A stretch of 64,000 nucleotides of DNA from assembly GCA_964057225.1 (NCBI GenBank), contig OZ059897.1, positions 2,046,001-2,110,000 of the forward strand. The letters run 5' to 3'. The notes under the pieces are model-generated. The model was not told the origin of the DNA and made no database searches. It saw only the letters and a program-made list of their open reading frames with translations. Source of the DNA: Auanema rhodensis. Taxonomy: Eukaryota; Nematoda; Chromadorea; Rhabditida; Rhabditidae. Positions 39,287 through 51,871 of this stretch are shown here, piece after piece. Both the position numbers and the translations under genes were made by a program. Numbering within the stretch: the stretch's first letter is position 1; every line of letters starts with the position of its first letter.

Positions 39287-41743
39287 CACCGAGATATCAA
39301 CTGATATATGTTCACACTTATATCCTCGATTTTCACCCTGAAGAAATAGTTTTTTCGTTGAAAAACATTGTCCATCGTCTTTGCCTTGAAAAAAGGAATC
39401 TAAAAACATCTACTTTTTGTGAAATTATTTAGAAATTTTTCGGGAAAATTTTTGTCAAAATGTTTTTGGAAGCAATGTTGAGTGTACATGGGAACTCAAC
39501 ATACACTAATGCATTATTTTTCAAACGATCATAACTTATTTTTGTATAGAGCGTTTCTCAATGTAGTATAGTGCATTCGATGCGGATTTTTAAGCTGCGT
39601 CGATCTGTGTTATCAGATTTGAGTTAGCTTAAAAATGCACCGAGATATCAACTGATATATGTTTACACTTATATCCTCGACTTTCACCCTGAAGAAATGA
39701 TTTTTTCGTTGAATAACATTGTCCATCGTCTTCGTCTTGAAAAAAGGAATCTAAAAACATCTACTTTTTGTGAAATTATTTAGAAATTTTTCGGGAAAAT
39801 TTTTGTCAAAATGTTTTTGAAAGCAATGTTGAGTGTACATGGAAACTCAACATACACTAATGCATCATTTTTCAAACGATCATAGCTAATTTTTGTATTG
39901 AGCGTTTCTCAATGTAGTATAGTGCATTCGATGCGGATTTTTAAGCTGCGTTGATCTGTGTTATCAGATTTGAGTTAGCTTAAAAATGCACCGAGATATC
40001 AACTGATATATGTTCACACTTATATCCTCGATTTTCACCCTGAAGAAATAGTTTTTTCGTTGAAAAACATTGTCCATCGTCTTTGCCTTGAAAAAAGGAA
40101 TCTAAAAACATCTACTTTTTGTGAAATTATTTAGAAATTTTTCGGGAAAATTTTTGTCAAAATGTTTTTGGAAGCAATGTTGAGTGTACATGGGAACTCA
40201 ACATACACTAATGCATTATTTTTCAAACGATCATAACTTATTTTTGTATAGAGCGTTTCTCAATGTAGTATGGTGCATTCGATGCGGATTTTTAAGCTGC
40301 GTCGATCTGTGTTATCAGATTTGAGTTAGCTTAAAAATGCACCGAGATATCAACTGATATATGTTCACACTTATATCCTCGACTTTCACCCTGAAGAAAT
40401 GATTTTTTCGTTGAATAACATTGTCCATCGTCTTCGTCTTGAAAAAAGGAATCAAAAAACATCTACTTTTTGTGAAATTATTTAGAAATTTTTCGGGAAA
40501 ATTTTTGTCAAAATGTTTTTGGAAGCAATGTTGAGTGTACATGGGAACTCAACATACACTAATGCATTATTTTTCAAACGATCATAACTTATTTTTGTAT
40601 AGAGCGTTTCTCAATGTAGTATAGTGCATTCGATGCGGATTTTTAAGCTGCGTCGATCTGTGTTATCAGATTTGAGTTAGCTTAAAAATGCACCGAGATA
40701 TCAACTGATATATGTTTACACTTATATCCTCGACTTTCACCCTGAAGAAATGATTTTTTCGTTGAATAACATTGTCCATCGTCTTCGTCTTGAAAAAAGG
40801 AATCTAAAAACATCTACTTTTTGTGAAATTATTTAGAAATTTTTCGGGAAAATTTTTGTCAAAATGTTTTTGAAAGCAATGTTGAGTGTACATGGAAACT
40901 CAACATACACTAATGCATCATTTTTCAAACGATCATAGCTAATTTTTGTATTGAGCGTTTCTCAATGTAGTATAGTGCATTCGATGCGGATTTTTAAGCT
41001 GCGTTGATCTGTGTTATCAGATTTGAGTTAGCTTAAAAATGCACCGAGATATCAACTGATATATGTTCACACTTATATCCTCGATTTTCACCCTGAAGAA
41101 ATAGTTTTTTCGTTGAAAAACATTGTCCATCGTCTTTGCCTTGAAAAAAGGAATCTAAAAACATCTACTTTTTGTGAAATTATTTAGAAATTTTTCGGGA
41201 AAATTTTTGTCAAAATGTTTTTGGAAGCAATGTTGAGTGTACATGGGAACTCAACATACACTAATGCATTATTTTTCAAACGATCATAACTTATTTTTGT
41301 ATAGAGCGTTTCTCAATGTAGTATGGTGCATTCGATGCGGATTTTTAAGCTGCGTCGATCTGTGTTATCAGATTTGAGTTAGCTTAAAAATGCACCGAGA
41401 TATCAACTGATATATGTTCACACTTATATCCTCGACTTTCACCCTGAAGAAATGATTTTTTCGTTGAATAACATTGTCCATCGTCTTCGTCTTGAAAAAA
41501 GGAATCAAAAAACATCTACTTTTTGTGAAATTATTTAGAAATTTTTCGGGAAAATTTTTGTCAAAATGTTTTTGGAAGCAATGTTGAGTGTACATGGGAA
41601 CTCAACATACACTAATGCATTATTTTTCAAACGATCATAACTTATTTTTGTATAGAGCGTTTCTCAATGTAGTATAGTGCATTCGATGCGGATTTTTAAG
41701 CTGCGTCGATCTGTGTTATCAGATTTTAGTTAGCTTAAAAATG
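39287..41743. repeat. Three-unit (1053 bp) higher-order repeat, two copies plus a lead unit
   Basis: After a lead unit at 39287 (GAAATAGTT type), the trimer 39638-40690 is repeated at 40691-41743. Shared private marks are GCTGCGTTGATC with GAGTTAG (39638, 40691), GTATGGTGC (39989, 41042) and GAATCAAAAAAC (40340, 41393). The only difference I noticed is GATTTTAG for GATTTGAG near the end of the second copy. The GAATCAAAAAAC change removes a reverse-strand stop codon and opens a short accidental reading frame in both copies. Confidence 0.92.
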
Positions 41744-44700
41744 CACCGAGATATCAACTGATATATGTTCACACTTATATCCTCGATTTTCACACTGAAG
41801 AAATGATTTTTTCGTTGAATAACATTGTCCATCGTCTTCGTCTTGAAAAAAGGAATCTAAAAACATCTACTTTTTGTGAAATTATTTAGAAATTTTTCGG
41901 GAAAATTTTTGTCAAAATGTTTTTGGAAGCAATGTTGAGTGTACATGGGAACTCAACATACACTAATGCATTATTTTTCAAACGATCATAACTAATTTTT
42001 GTAAATAGCGTTTCTCAAGGTAGTATAGTGCATTCGATGCGGATTTTTAAGCTGCGTCGATCTGTGTTATCAGATTTGAGTTAGCTTAAAAATGCACCGA
42101 GATATCAACTGATATATGTTCACACTTATATCCTCGACTTTCACCCTGAAGAAATGATTTTTTCGTTGAATAACATTGTCCATCGTCTTCGTCTTGAAAA
42201 AAGGAATCTAAAAACATCTACTTTTTGTGAAATTATTTAGAAATTTTTCGGGAAAATTTTTGTCAAAATATTTTTGGAAGCAATGTTGAGTGTACATGGG
42301 AACTCAACATACACTAATGCATTATTTTTCAAACGATCATAACTTATTTTTGTATAGAGCGTTTCTCAATGTAGTATAGTGCATTCGATGCGGATTTTTA
42401 AGCTGCGTCGATCTGTGTTATCAGATTTGAGTTAGCTTAAAAATGCACCGAGATATCAACTGATATATGTTTACACTTATATCCTCGACTTTCACCCTGA
42501 AGAAATGATTTTTTCGTTGAATAACATTGTCCATCGTCTTCGTCTTGAAAAAAGGAATCTAAAAACATCTACTTTTTGTGAAATTATTTAGAAATTTTTC
42601 GGGAAAATTTTTGTCAAAATGTTTTTGGAAGCAATGTTGAGTGTACATGGGAACTCAACATACACTAATGCATTATTTTTCAAACGATCATAACTAATTT
42701 TTGTAAATAGCGTTTCTCAAGGTAGTAAAGTGCATTCGATGCGGATTTTTAAGCTGCGTCGATCTGTGTTATCAGATTTGCGCTAGCTTAAAAATGCACC
42801 AAGATATCAACTGATATAAGTTCACACTTATATCCTCGATTTTCACCCTGAAGAAATGATTTTTTCGTTGAAAAACATTGTCCATCGTCTTTGCCTTGAA
42901 AAAAGGAATCTAAAAACATCTACTTTTTGTGAAATTATTTAGAAATTTTTCGGGAAAATTTTTGTCAAAATGTTTTTGGAAGCAATGTTGAGTGTACATG
43001 GGAACTCAACATACACTAATGCATTATTTTTCAAACGATCATAACTTATTTTTGTATAGAGCGTTTCTCAATGTAGTATAGTGCATTCGATGCGGATTTT
43101 TAAGCTGCGTCGATCTGTGTTATTAGATTTGAGTTAGCTTAAAAATGCACCGAGATATCAACTGATATATGTTCACACTTATATCCTCGACTTTCACCCT
43201 GAAGAAATGATTTTTTCGTTGAATAACATTGTCCATCGTCTTCGTCTTGAAAAAAGGAATCTAAAAACATCTACTTTTTGTGAAATTATTTAGAAATTTT
43301 TCGGGAAAATTTTTGTCAAAATGTTTTTGGAAGCATTGTTGAGTGTACATGGGAACTCAACATACACTAATGCATTATTTTTCAAACGATCATAACTTAT
43401 TTTTGTATAGAGCGTTTCTCAATGTAGTATAGTGCATTCGATGCGGATTTTTAAGCTGCGTCGATCTGTGTTATCAGATTTGAGTTAGCTTAAAAATGCA
43501 CCGAGATATCAACTGATATATGTTCACACTTATATCCTCGATTTTCACCCTGAAGAAATGATTTTTTCGTTGAATAACATTGTCCATCGTCTTCGTCTTG
43601 AAAAAAGGAATCTAAAAACATCTACTTTTTGTGAAATTATTTAGAAATTTTTCGGGGAAAATTTTTGTCAAAATGTTTTTGGAAGAAATGTTGAGTGTAC
43701 ATGGGAACTCAACATACACTAATGCATTATTTTTCAAACGATCATAACTAATTTTTGTAAATAGCGTTTCTCAAGGTAGTAAAGTGCATTCGATGCGGAT
43801 TTTTAAGCTGCGTCGATCTGTGTTATCAGATTTGCGCTAGCTTAAAAATGCACCAAGATATCAACTGATATAAGTTCACACTTATATCCTCGATTTTCAC
43901 CCTGAAGAAATGATTTTTTCGTTGAAAAACATTGTCCATCGTCTTTGCCTTGAAAAAAGGAATCTAAAAACATCTACTTTTTGTGAAATTATTTAGAAAT
44001 TTTTCGGGAAAATTTTTGTCAAAATGTTTTTGGAAGCAATGTTGAGTGTACATGGGAACTCAACATACACTAATGCATTATTTTTCAAACGATCATAACT
44101 TATTTTTGTATAGAGCGTTTCTCAATGTAGTATAGTGCATTCGATGCGGATTTTTAAGCTGCGTCGATCTGTGTTATCAGATTTGAGTTAGCTTAAAAAT
44201 GCACCGAGATATCAACTGATATATGTTCACACTTATATCCTCGACTTTCACCCTGAAGAAATGATTTTTTCGTTGAATAACATTGTCCATCGTCTTCGTC
44301 TTGAAGAAAGGAATCTAAAAACATCTACTTTTTGTGAAATTATTTAGAAATTTTTCGGGAAAATTTTTGTCAAAATGTTTTTGGAAGCAATGTTGAGTGT
44401 ACATGGGAACTCAACATACACTAATGCATTATTTTTCAAACGATCATAACTAATTTTTGTATAGAGCGTTTCTCAATGTAGTATAGTGCATTCGATGCGG
44501 ATTTTTAAGCTGCGTCGATCTGTGTTATCAGATTTGAGTTAGCTTAAAAATGCACCGAGATATCTACTGATATATGTTCACACTTATATCCTCGATTTTC
44601 ACCCTGAAGAAATGATTTTTTCGTTGAATAACATTGTCCATCGTCTTCGTCATGAAAAAAGGAATCTAAAAACATCTACTTTTTAAGAAATTATTTAGAA

Positions 44701-46450
44701 ATTTTTCGGGAAAATTTTTGTCAAAATGTTTTTGGAAGCAATGTTGAGTGTACATGGGAACTCAACATACACTAATGCATTATTTTTCAAACGATCATAA
44801 CTAATTTCTGTAATTAGCGTTTCTCAATGTAGTATAGTGCATTCGATGCGGATTTTTAAGCTGCGTCGATCTGTGTTATCAGATTTGAGTTAGCTTAAAA
44901 ATGAACCGAGATATCAACTGATATATGTTCACACTTATATCCTCGATTTTCACCCTGAAGAAATGATTTTTTCGTTGAATAACATTGTCCATCGTCTTCG
45001 TCTTGAAAAAAGGAATCTAAAAACATCTACTTTTTGTGAAATTATTTAGAAATTTTTCGGGAAAATTTTTGTCAAAATGTTTTTGGAAGCAATGTTGAGT
45101 GTACATGGGAACTCAACATACACTAATGCATTATTTTTCAAACGATCATAACTATTTTCTGTAAATAGCGTTTCTCAATGTAGTATAGTGCATTCGATGC
45201 GGATTTTTAAGCTGCGTTGATCTGTGTTATCAGATTTGAGTTAACTTAAAAATGCACCGAGATATCAACTGATATAGGTTCACACTTATATCCTCGATTT
45301 TCACCCTGAAGAAATAATTTTTTCGTTGAAAAACATTCTCCATCGTCTTCGTCATGAAAAAAGGAATCTAAAAACATCTACTTTTTGTGAAATTATTTAG
45401 AAATTTTTCGGGAAAATTTTTGTCAAAATGTTTTTGGAAGCAATGTTGAGTGTACATGGGAACTCAGCATACACTAATGCATTATTTTTCAAACGATAAT
45501 AACTAAATTTTGTATAGAGCGTTTCTTAATGTAGTATAGTGCATTCGATGCGGATTTTTAAGTTGCGTTGATCTGTGTTATCAGATTTGAGTTAGCTTAA
45601 AAATGCACCGAGATATCAACTGATTTATGTTCACACTTATATCCTCGATTTTCACCCTGAAGAAATGATTTTTTCGTTGAATAACATTGTCCATCATCTT
45701 CGTCTTGAAAAAAGGAATCTAAAAACATCTACTTTTTGTGAAATTATTTAGAAATTTTTCGGGAAAATTTTTGTCAAAATGTTTTTGGAAGCAATGTTGA
45801 GTGTACATGGGAACTCAACATACACTAATGCATTATTTTTCAAACGATCATAACTAATTTTTGTAAATAGCGTTTCTCAAGGTAGTATAGTGCATTCGAT
45901 GCGGATTTTTAAGCTGCGTCGATCTGTGTTATCAGATTTGAGTTAGCTTAAAAATGCACCGAGATATCAACTGATATATGTTCACACTTATATCCTCGAT
46001 TTTCACCCTGAAGAAATGATTTTTTCGTTGAATAACATTGTCCATCGTCTTCGTCTTGAAAAAAGGAATCTAAAAACATCTACTTTTTGTGAAATTATTT
46101 AGAAATTTTTCGGGAAAATTTTTGTCAAAATGTTTTTGGAAGCAATGTTGAGTGTACATGGGAACTCAACATACACTAATGCATTGTTTTTCAAACGATC
46201 ATAACTAATTTTTGTAAATAGCGTTTCTCAAGGTAGTATAGTGCATTCGATGCGGATTTTTAAGCTGCGTCGATCTGTGTTATCAGATTTGAGTTAGCTT
46301 AAAAATGCACCGAGATATCAACTGATATATGTTCACACTTATATCCTCGATTTTCACCCTGAAGAAATGATTTTTTCGTTGAATAACATTGTCCATCGTC
46401 TTCGTCTTGAAAAAAGGAATCTAAAAACATCTACTTTTTGTGAAATTATT
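41744..46450. repeat. Diverged, weakly ordered satellite segment
   Basis: Units here carry many private changes: CACACTGAAG (41744), AAAATATTTTTGG (42095), AGCATTGTTG (43148), an extra G making CGGGG (43499), TTGAAGAAAGG (44202), ATATCTACTG (44553), AACCGAG (44904), CATTCTCC (45255) and GCATTGTTTTTC (45957). A loose trimer is visible: 42095-43147 and 43148-44201 share TCAAGGTAGTAAAG and the following CACCAAG, GATATAAG unit, but with many differences. This is the only extended stretch without close copies, so it looks older or less homogenised than its flanks. Confidence 0.75.
43499..43850. repeat. 352-bp unit with extra G in the core
   Basis: TTTCGGGG replaces TTTCGGG near 43652-43657, and the unit also has GGAAGAAATG for GGAAGCAATG. 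I see no other unit with this insertion. Confidence 0.9.
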
Positions 46451-49115
46451 TAGAAATTTTTCGGGAAAATTTTTGTCAAAATGTTTTTGGAAGCAATGTT
46501 GAGTGTACATGGGAACTCAACATACACTAATGCATTATTTTTCAAACGATCATAACTAATTTCTGTAAATAGCGTTTCTCAATGTAGTATAGTGCATTCG
46601 ATGCGGATTTTTAAGCTGCGTCGATCTGTGTTATCAGATTTGAGTTAGCTTAAAAATGCACCGAGATATCAACTGATATATGTTCACACTTATATCCTCG
46701 ATTTTCACCCTGAAGAAATAGTTTTTTCGTTGAAAAACATTGTCCATCGTCTTTGCCTTGAAAAAAGGAATCTAAAAACATCTACTTTTTGTGAAATTAT
46801 TTAGAAATTTTTCGGGAAAATTTTTGTCAAAATGTTTTTGGAAGCAATGTTGAGTGTACATGGGAACTCAACATACACTAATGCATTATTTTTCAAACGA
46901 TCATAACTAATTTCTGTAAATAGCGTTTCTCAATGTAGTATAGTGCATTCGATGCGGATTTTTAAGCTGCGTCGATCTGTGTTATCAGATTTGAGTTAGC
47001 TTAAAAATGCACCGAGATATCAACTGATATATGTTCACACTTATATCCTCGATTTTCACCCTGAAGAAATAGTTTTTTCGTTGAAAAACATTGTCCATCG
47101 TCTTTGCCTTGAAAAAAGGAATCTAAAAACATCTACTTTTTGTGAAATTATTTAGAAATTTTCCGGGAAAATTTTTGTCAAAATGTTTTTGGAAGCAATG
47201 TTGAGTGTACATGGGAACTCAACATACACTAATGCATTATTTTTCAAACGATCATAACTTATTTTTGTATAGAGCGTTTCTCAATGTAGTATAGTGCATT
47301 CGATGCGGATTTTTAAGCTGCGTCGATCTGTGTTATCAGATTTGAGTTAGCTTAAAAATGCACCGAGATATCAACTGATATATGTTCACACTTATATCCT
47401 CGACTTTCACCCTGAAGAAATGATTTTTTCGTTGAATAACATTGTCCATCGTCTTCGTCTTGAAAAAAGGAATCTAAAAACATCTACTTTTTGTGAAATT
47501 ATTTAGAAATTTTTCGGGAAAATTTTTGTCAAAATGTTTTTGGAAGCAATGTTGAGTGTACATGGGAACTCAACATACACTAATGCATTATTTTTCAAAC
47601 GATCATAACTAATTTTTGTATAGAGCGTTTCTCAATGTAGTATAGTGCATTCGATGCGGATTTTTAAGCTGCGTTGATCTGTGTTATCAGATTTGAGTTA
47701 ACTTAAAAATGCACCGAGATATCAACTGATATATGTTCACACTTATATCCTCGATTTTCACCCTGAAGAAATGATTTTTTCGTTGAATAACATTGTCCAT
47801 CGTCTTCGTCTTGAAAAAAGGAATCTAAAAACATCTACTTTTTGTGAAATTATCTAGAAATTTTTCGGGAAAATTTTTGTCAAAATGTTTTTGGAAGCAA
47901 TGTTGAGTGTACATGGGAACTCAACATACACTAATGCATTATTTTTCAAACGATCATAACTAATTTTTGTATAGAGCGTTTCTCAATGTAGTATAGTGCA
48001 TTCGATGCGGATTTTTAAGCTGCGTTGATCTGTGTTATCAGATTTGAGTTAACTTAAAAATGCACCGAGATATCAACTGATATAGGTTCACACTTATATC
48101 CTCGATTTTCACCCTGAAGAAGTAGTTTTTTCGTTGAAAAACATTGTCCATCGTCTTCGTCATGAAAAAAGGAATCTAAAAACATCTACTTTTTAAGAAA
48201 TTATATAGAAATTTTTCGGGAAAATTTTTGTCAAAATGTTTTTGGAAGCAATGTTGAGTGTACATGGGAACTCAACATACACTAATGCATTATTTTTCAA
48301 ACAATCATAACTTATTTTTGTATAGAGCGTTTCTCAATGTAGTATAGTGCATTCGATGCGGATTTTTAAGCTGCGTCGATCTGTGTTATCAGATTTGAGT
48401 TAGCTTAAAAATGCACCGAGATATCAACTGATATATGTTCACACTTATATCCTCGATTTTCACCCTGAAGAAATGATTTTTTCGTTGAATAACATTGTCC
48501 ATCGTCTTCGTCTTGAAAAAAGGAATCTAAAAACATCTACTTTTTGTGAAATTATTTAGAAATTTTTCGGGAAAATTTTTGTCAAAATGTTTTTGGAAGC
48601 AATGTTGAGTGTACATGGGAACTCAACATACACTAATGCATTATTTTTCAAACGATCATAACTAATTTTTGTAAATAGCGTTTCTCAAGGTAGTATAGTG
48701 CATTCGATGCGGATTTTTAAGCTGCGTCGATCTGTGTTATCAGATTTGAGTTAGCTTAAAAATGCACCGAGATATCAACTGATATATGTTCACACTTATA
48801 TCCTCGATTTTCAAACTGAAGAATTGATTTTTTTGTTGAATAACATTGTCCATCGTCTTCGTCTTGAAAAAAGGAATCTAAAAACATCTACTTTTTGTGA
48901 AATTATCTAGAAATTTTTCGGGAAAATTTTTGTCAAAATGTTTTTGGAAGCAATGTTGAGTGTACATGGGAACTCAACATACACTAATGCATTATTTTTC
49001 AAACGATCATAACTATTTTCTGTAAATAGCGTTTCTCAATGTAGTATAGTGCATTCGATGCGGATTTTTAAGTTGCGTTGATCTGTGTTATCAGATTTGA
49101 GTTAGCTTTAAAATG

Positions 49116-49269
49116 CACCGAGATATCAACTGATTTATGTTCACACTTATATCCTCGATTTTCACACTATTTTCTGTAAATAGCGTTTCTCAATGTAGTA
49201 TAGTGCATTCGATGCGGATTTTTAAGCTGCGTTGATCTGTGTTATCAGATTTGAGTTAACTTAAAAATG
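49116..49269. repeat. 154-bp internally deleted unit
   Basis: The unit joins TTTTCAC (u44-50) directly to ACTATTTTCTG (from u248), removing 197 bp that include the A/T core, the u189-216 hairpin and the palindrome, while the u300-350 dyad remains. I see no microhomology at the junction. The flanking marks (GATTTATG at the start, TAACTATTTTCTG and GCGTTGATC at the end) show it derives from local unit types. Confidence 0.93.
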
Positions 49270-51375
49270 CACCGAGATATCAACTGATATAGGTTCACAC
49301 TTATATCCTCGATTTTCACCCTGAAGAAATAATTTTTTCGTTGAAAAACATTGTCCATCGTCTTCGTCATGAAAAAAGGAATCTAAAAACATCTACTTTT
49401 TGTGAAATTATTTAGAAATTTTTCGGGAAAATTTTTGTCAAAATGTTTTTGGAAGCAATGTTGAGTGTACATGGGAACTCAGCATACACTAATGCATTAT
49501 TTTTCAAACGATAATAACTAATTTTTGTATAGAGCGTTTCTTAATGTAGTATAGTGCATTCGATGCGGATTTTTAAGTTGCGTTGATCTGTGTTATCAGA
49601 TTTGAGTTAGCTTAAAAATGCACCGAGATATCAACTGATTTATGTTCACACTTATATCCTCGATTTTCACCCTGAAGAAATGATTTTTTCGTTGAATAAC
49701 ATTGTCCATCATCTTCGTCTTGAAAAAAGGAATCTAAAAACATCTACTTTTTGTGAAATTATTTAGAAATTTTTCGGGAAAATTTTTGTCAAAATGTTTT
49801 TGGAAGCAATGTTGAGTGTACATGGGAACTCAACATACACTAATGCATTATTTTTCAAACGATCATAACTAATTTTTGTAAATAGCGTTTCTCAAGGTAG
49901 TATAGTGCATTCGATGCGGATTTTTAAGCTGCGTCGATCTGTGTTATCAGATTTGAGTTAGCTTAAAAATGCACCGAGATATCAACTGATATATGTTCAC
50001 ACTTATATCCTCGATTTTCACCCTGAAGAAATAGTTTTTTCGTTGAAAAACATTGTCCATCGTCTTTGCCTTGAAAAAAGGAATCTAAAAACATCTACTT
50101 TTTGTGAAATTATTTAGAAATTTTTCGGGAAAATTTTTGTCAAAATGTTTTTGGAAGCAATGTTGAGTGTACATGGGAACTCAACATACACTAATGCATT
50201 ATTTTTCAAACGATCATAACTTATTTTTGTATAGAGCGTTTCTCAATGTAGTATAGTGCATTCGATGCGGATTTTTAAGCTGCGTCGATCTGTGTTATCA
50301 GATTTGAGTTAGCTTAAAAATGCACCGAGTTATCAACTGATATATGTTCACACTTATATCCTCGACTTTCACCCTGAAGAAATGATTTTTTCGTTGAATA
50401 ACATTGTCCATCGTCTTCGTCTTAAAAAAAGGAATCTAAAAACATCTACTTTTTGTGAAATTATTTAGAAATTTTTCGGGAAAATTTTTGTCAAAATGTT
50501 TTTGGAAGCAATGTTGAGTGTACATGGGAACTCAACATACACTAATGCATTATTTTTCAAACGATCATAACTAATTTTTGTATAGAGCGTTTCTCAATGT
50601 AGTATAGTGCATTCGATGCGGATTTTTAAGCTGCGTTGATCTGTGTTATCAGATTTGAGTTAACTTAAAAATGCACCGAGATATCAACTGATATAGGTTC
50701 ACACTTATATCCTCGATTTTCACCCTGAAGAAGTAGTTTTTTCGTTGAAAAACATTGTCCATCGTCTTCGTCATGAAAAAAGGAATCTAAAAACATCTAC
50801 TTTTTAAGAAATTATATAGAAATTTTTCGGGAAAATTTTTGTCAAAATGTTTTTGGAAGCAATGTTGAGTGTACATGGGAACTCAACATACACTAATGCA
50901 TTATTTTTCAAACGATCATAACTTATTTTTGTATAGAGCGTTTCTCAATGTAGTATAGTGCATTCGATGCGGATTTTTAAGCTGCGTCGATCTGTGTTAT
51001 CAGATTTGAGTTAGCTTAAAAATGCACCGAGATATCAACTGATATATGTTCACACTTATATCCTCGATTTTCAAACTGAAGAATTGATTTTTTTGTTGAA
51101 TAACATTGTCCATCGTCTTCGTCTTGAAAAAAGGAATCTAAAAACATCTACTTTTTGTGAAATTATCTAGAAATTTTTCGGGAAAATTTTTGTCAAAATG
51201 TTTTTGGAAGCAATGTTGAGTGTACATGGGAACTCAACATACACTAATGCATTATTTTTCAAACGATCATAACTATTTTCTGTAAATAGCGTTTCTCAAT
51301 GTAGTATAGTGCATTCGATGCGGATTTTTAAGTTGCGTTGATCTGTGTTATCAGATTTGAGTTAGCTTAAAAATG

Positions 51376-51727
51376 CACCGAGATATCAACTGATTTATGT
51401 TCACACTTATATCCTCGATTTTCACCCTGAAGAAATGATTTTTTCGTTGAATAACATTGTCCATCATCTTCGTCTTGAAAAAAGGAATCTAAAAACATCT
51501 ACTTTTTGTGAAATTATTTAGAAATTTTTCGGTAAAATTTTTGTCAAAATGTTTTTGGAAGCAATGTTGAGTGTACATGGGAACTCAACATACACTAATG
51601 CATTATTTTTCAAACGATCATAACTAATTTTTGTAAATAGCGTTTCTCAAGGTAGTATAGTGCATTCGATTGCGGATTTTTAAGCTGCGTCGATCTGTGT
51701 TATCAGATTTGAGTTAGCTTAAAAATG
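51376..51727. repeat. 352-bp unit with CGATTGCGG insertion
   Basis: One extra T near 51670 changes CGATGCGG to CGATTGCGG. The unit also carries CGGTAAAA and CATCATCTT. The same insertion reappears in the unit at 57147, an offset of 5771 bp, which marks the extra unit gained between the two copies. Confidence 0.92.
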
Positions 51728-51871
51728 CACCGAGATATCAACTGATATATGTTCACACTTATATCCTCGATTTTCACCCTGAAGAAATGATTTTTTCGTT
51801 GAATAACATTGTCCATCGTCTTCGTCTTGAAAAAAGGAATCTAAAAACATCTACTTTTTGTGAAATTATTC

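Larger units (their letters stand above)
46452..51871. repeat. Sixteen-unit (5420 bp) higher-order repeat, copy 1
   Basis: Bases 46452-51626 match 51872-57046 at an offset of 5420 bp (14 units of 351, one of 352 and one of 154). Shared private marks include TTTTCCGGG (47010/52430), ATTATCTAG (47712/53132), AACAATCATAAC (48063/53483), the truncated unit (49116/54536), CTCAGCATAC (49270/54690), CGAGTTATC with CTTAAAAAAAGG (50323/55743) and CGGTAAAA (51376/56796). I found three substitutions by eye: 47324/52744, 47350/52770 and 50693/56113. The left limit is set by a mismatch at 46451/51871. Confidence 0.92.

Noticed and set aside
40315-40542. Reverse-strand 75-codon open frame, repeated at 41368-41595
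   Set aside because: This is the same satellite frame opened by a different change (GAATCAAAAAAC). Two independent single-base openings of one noncoding frame fit chance, and the repeat is explained by the 1053-bp trimer.
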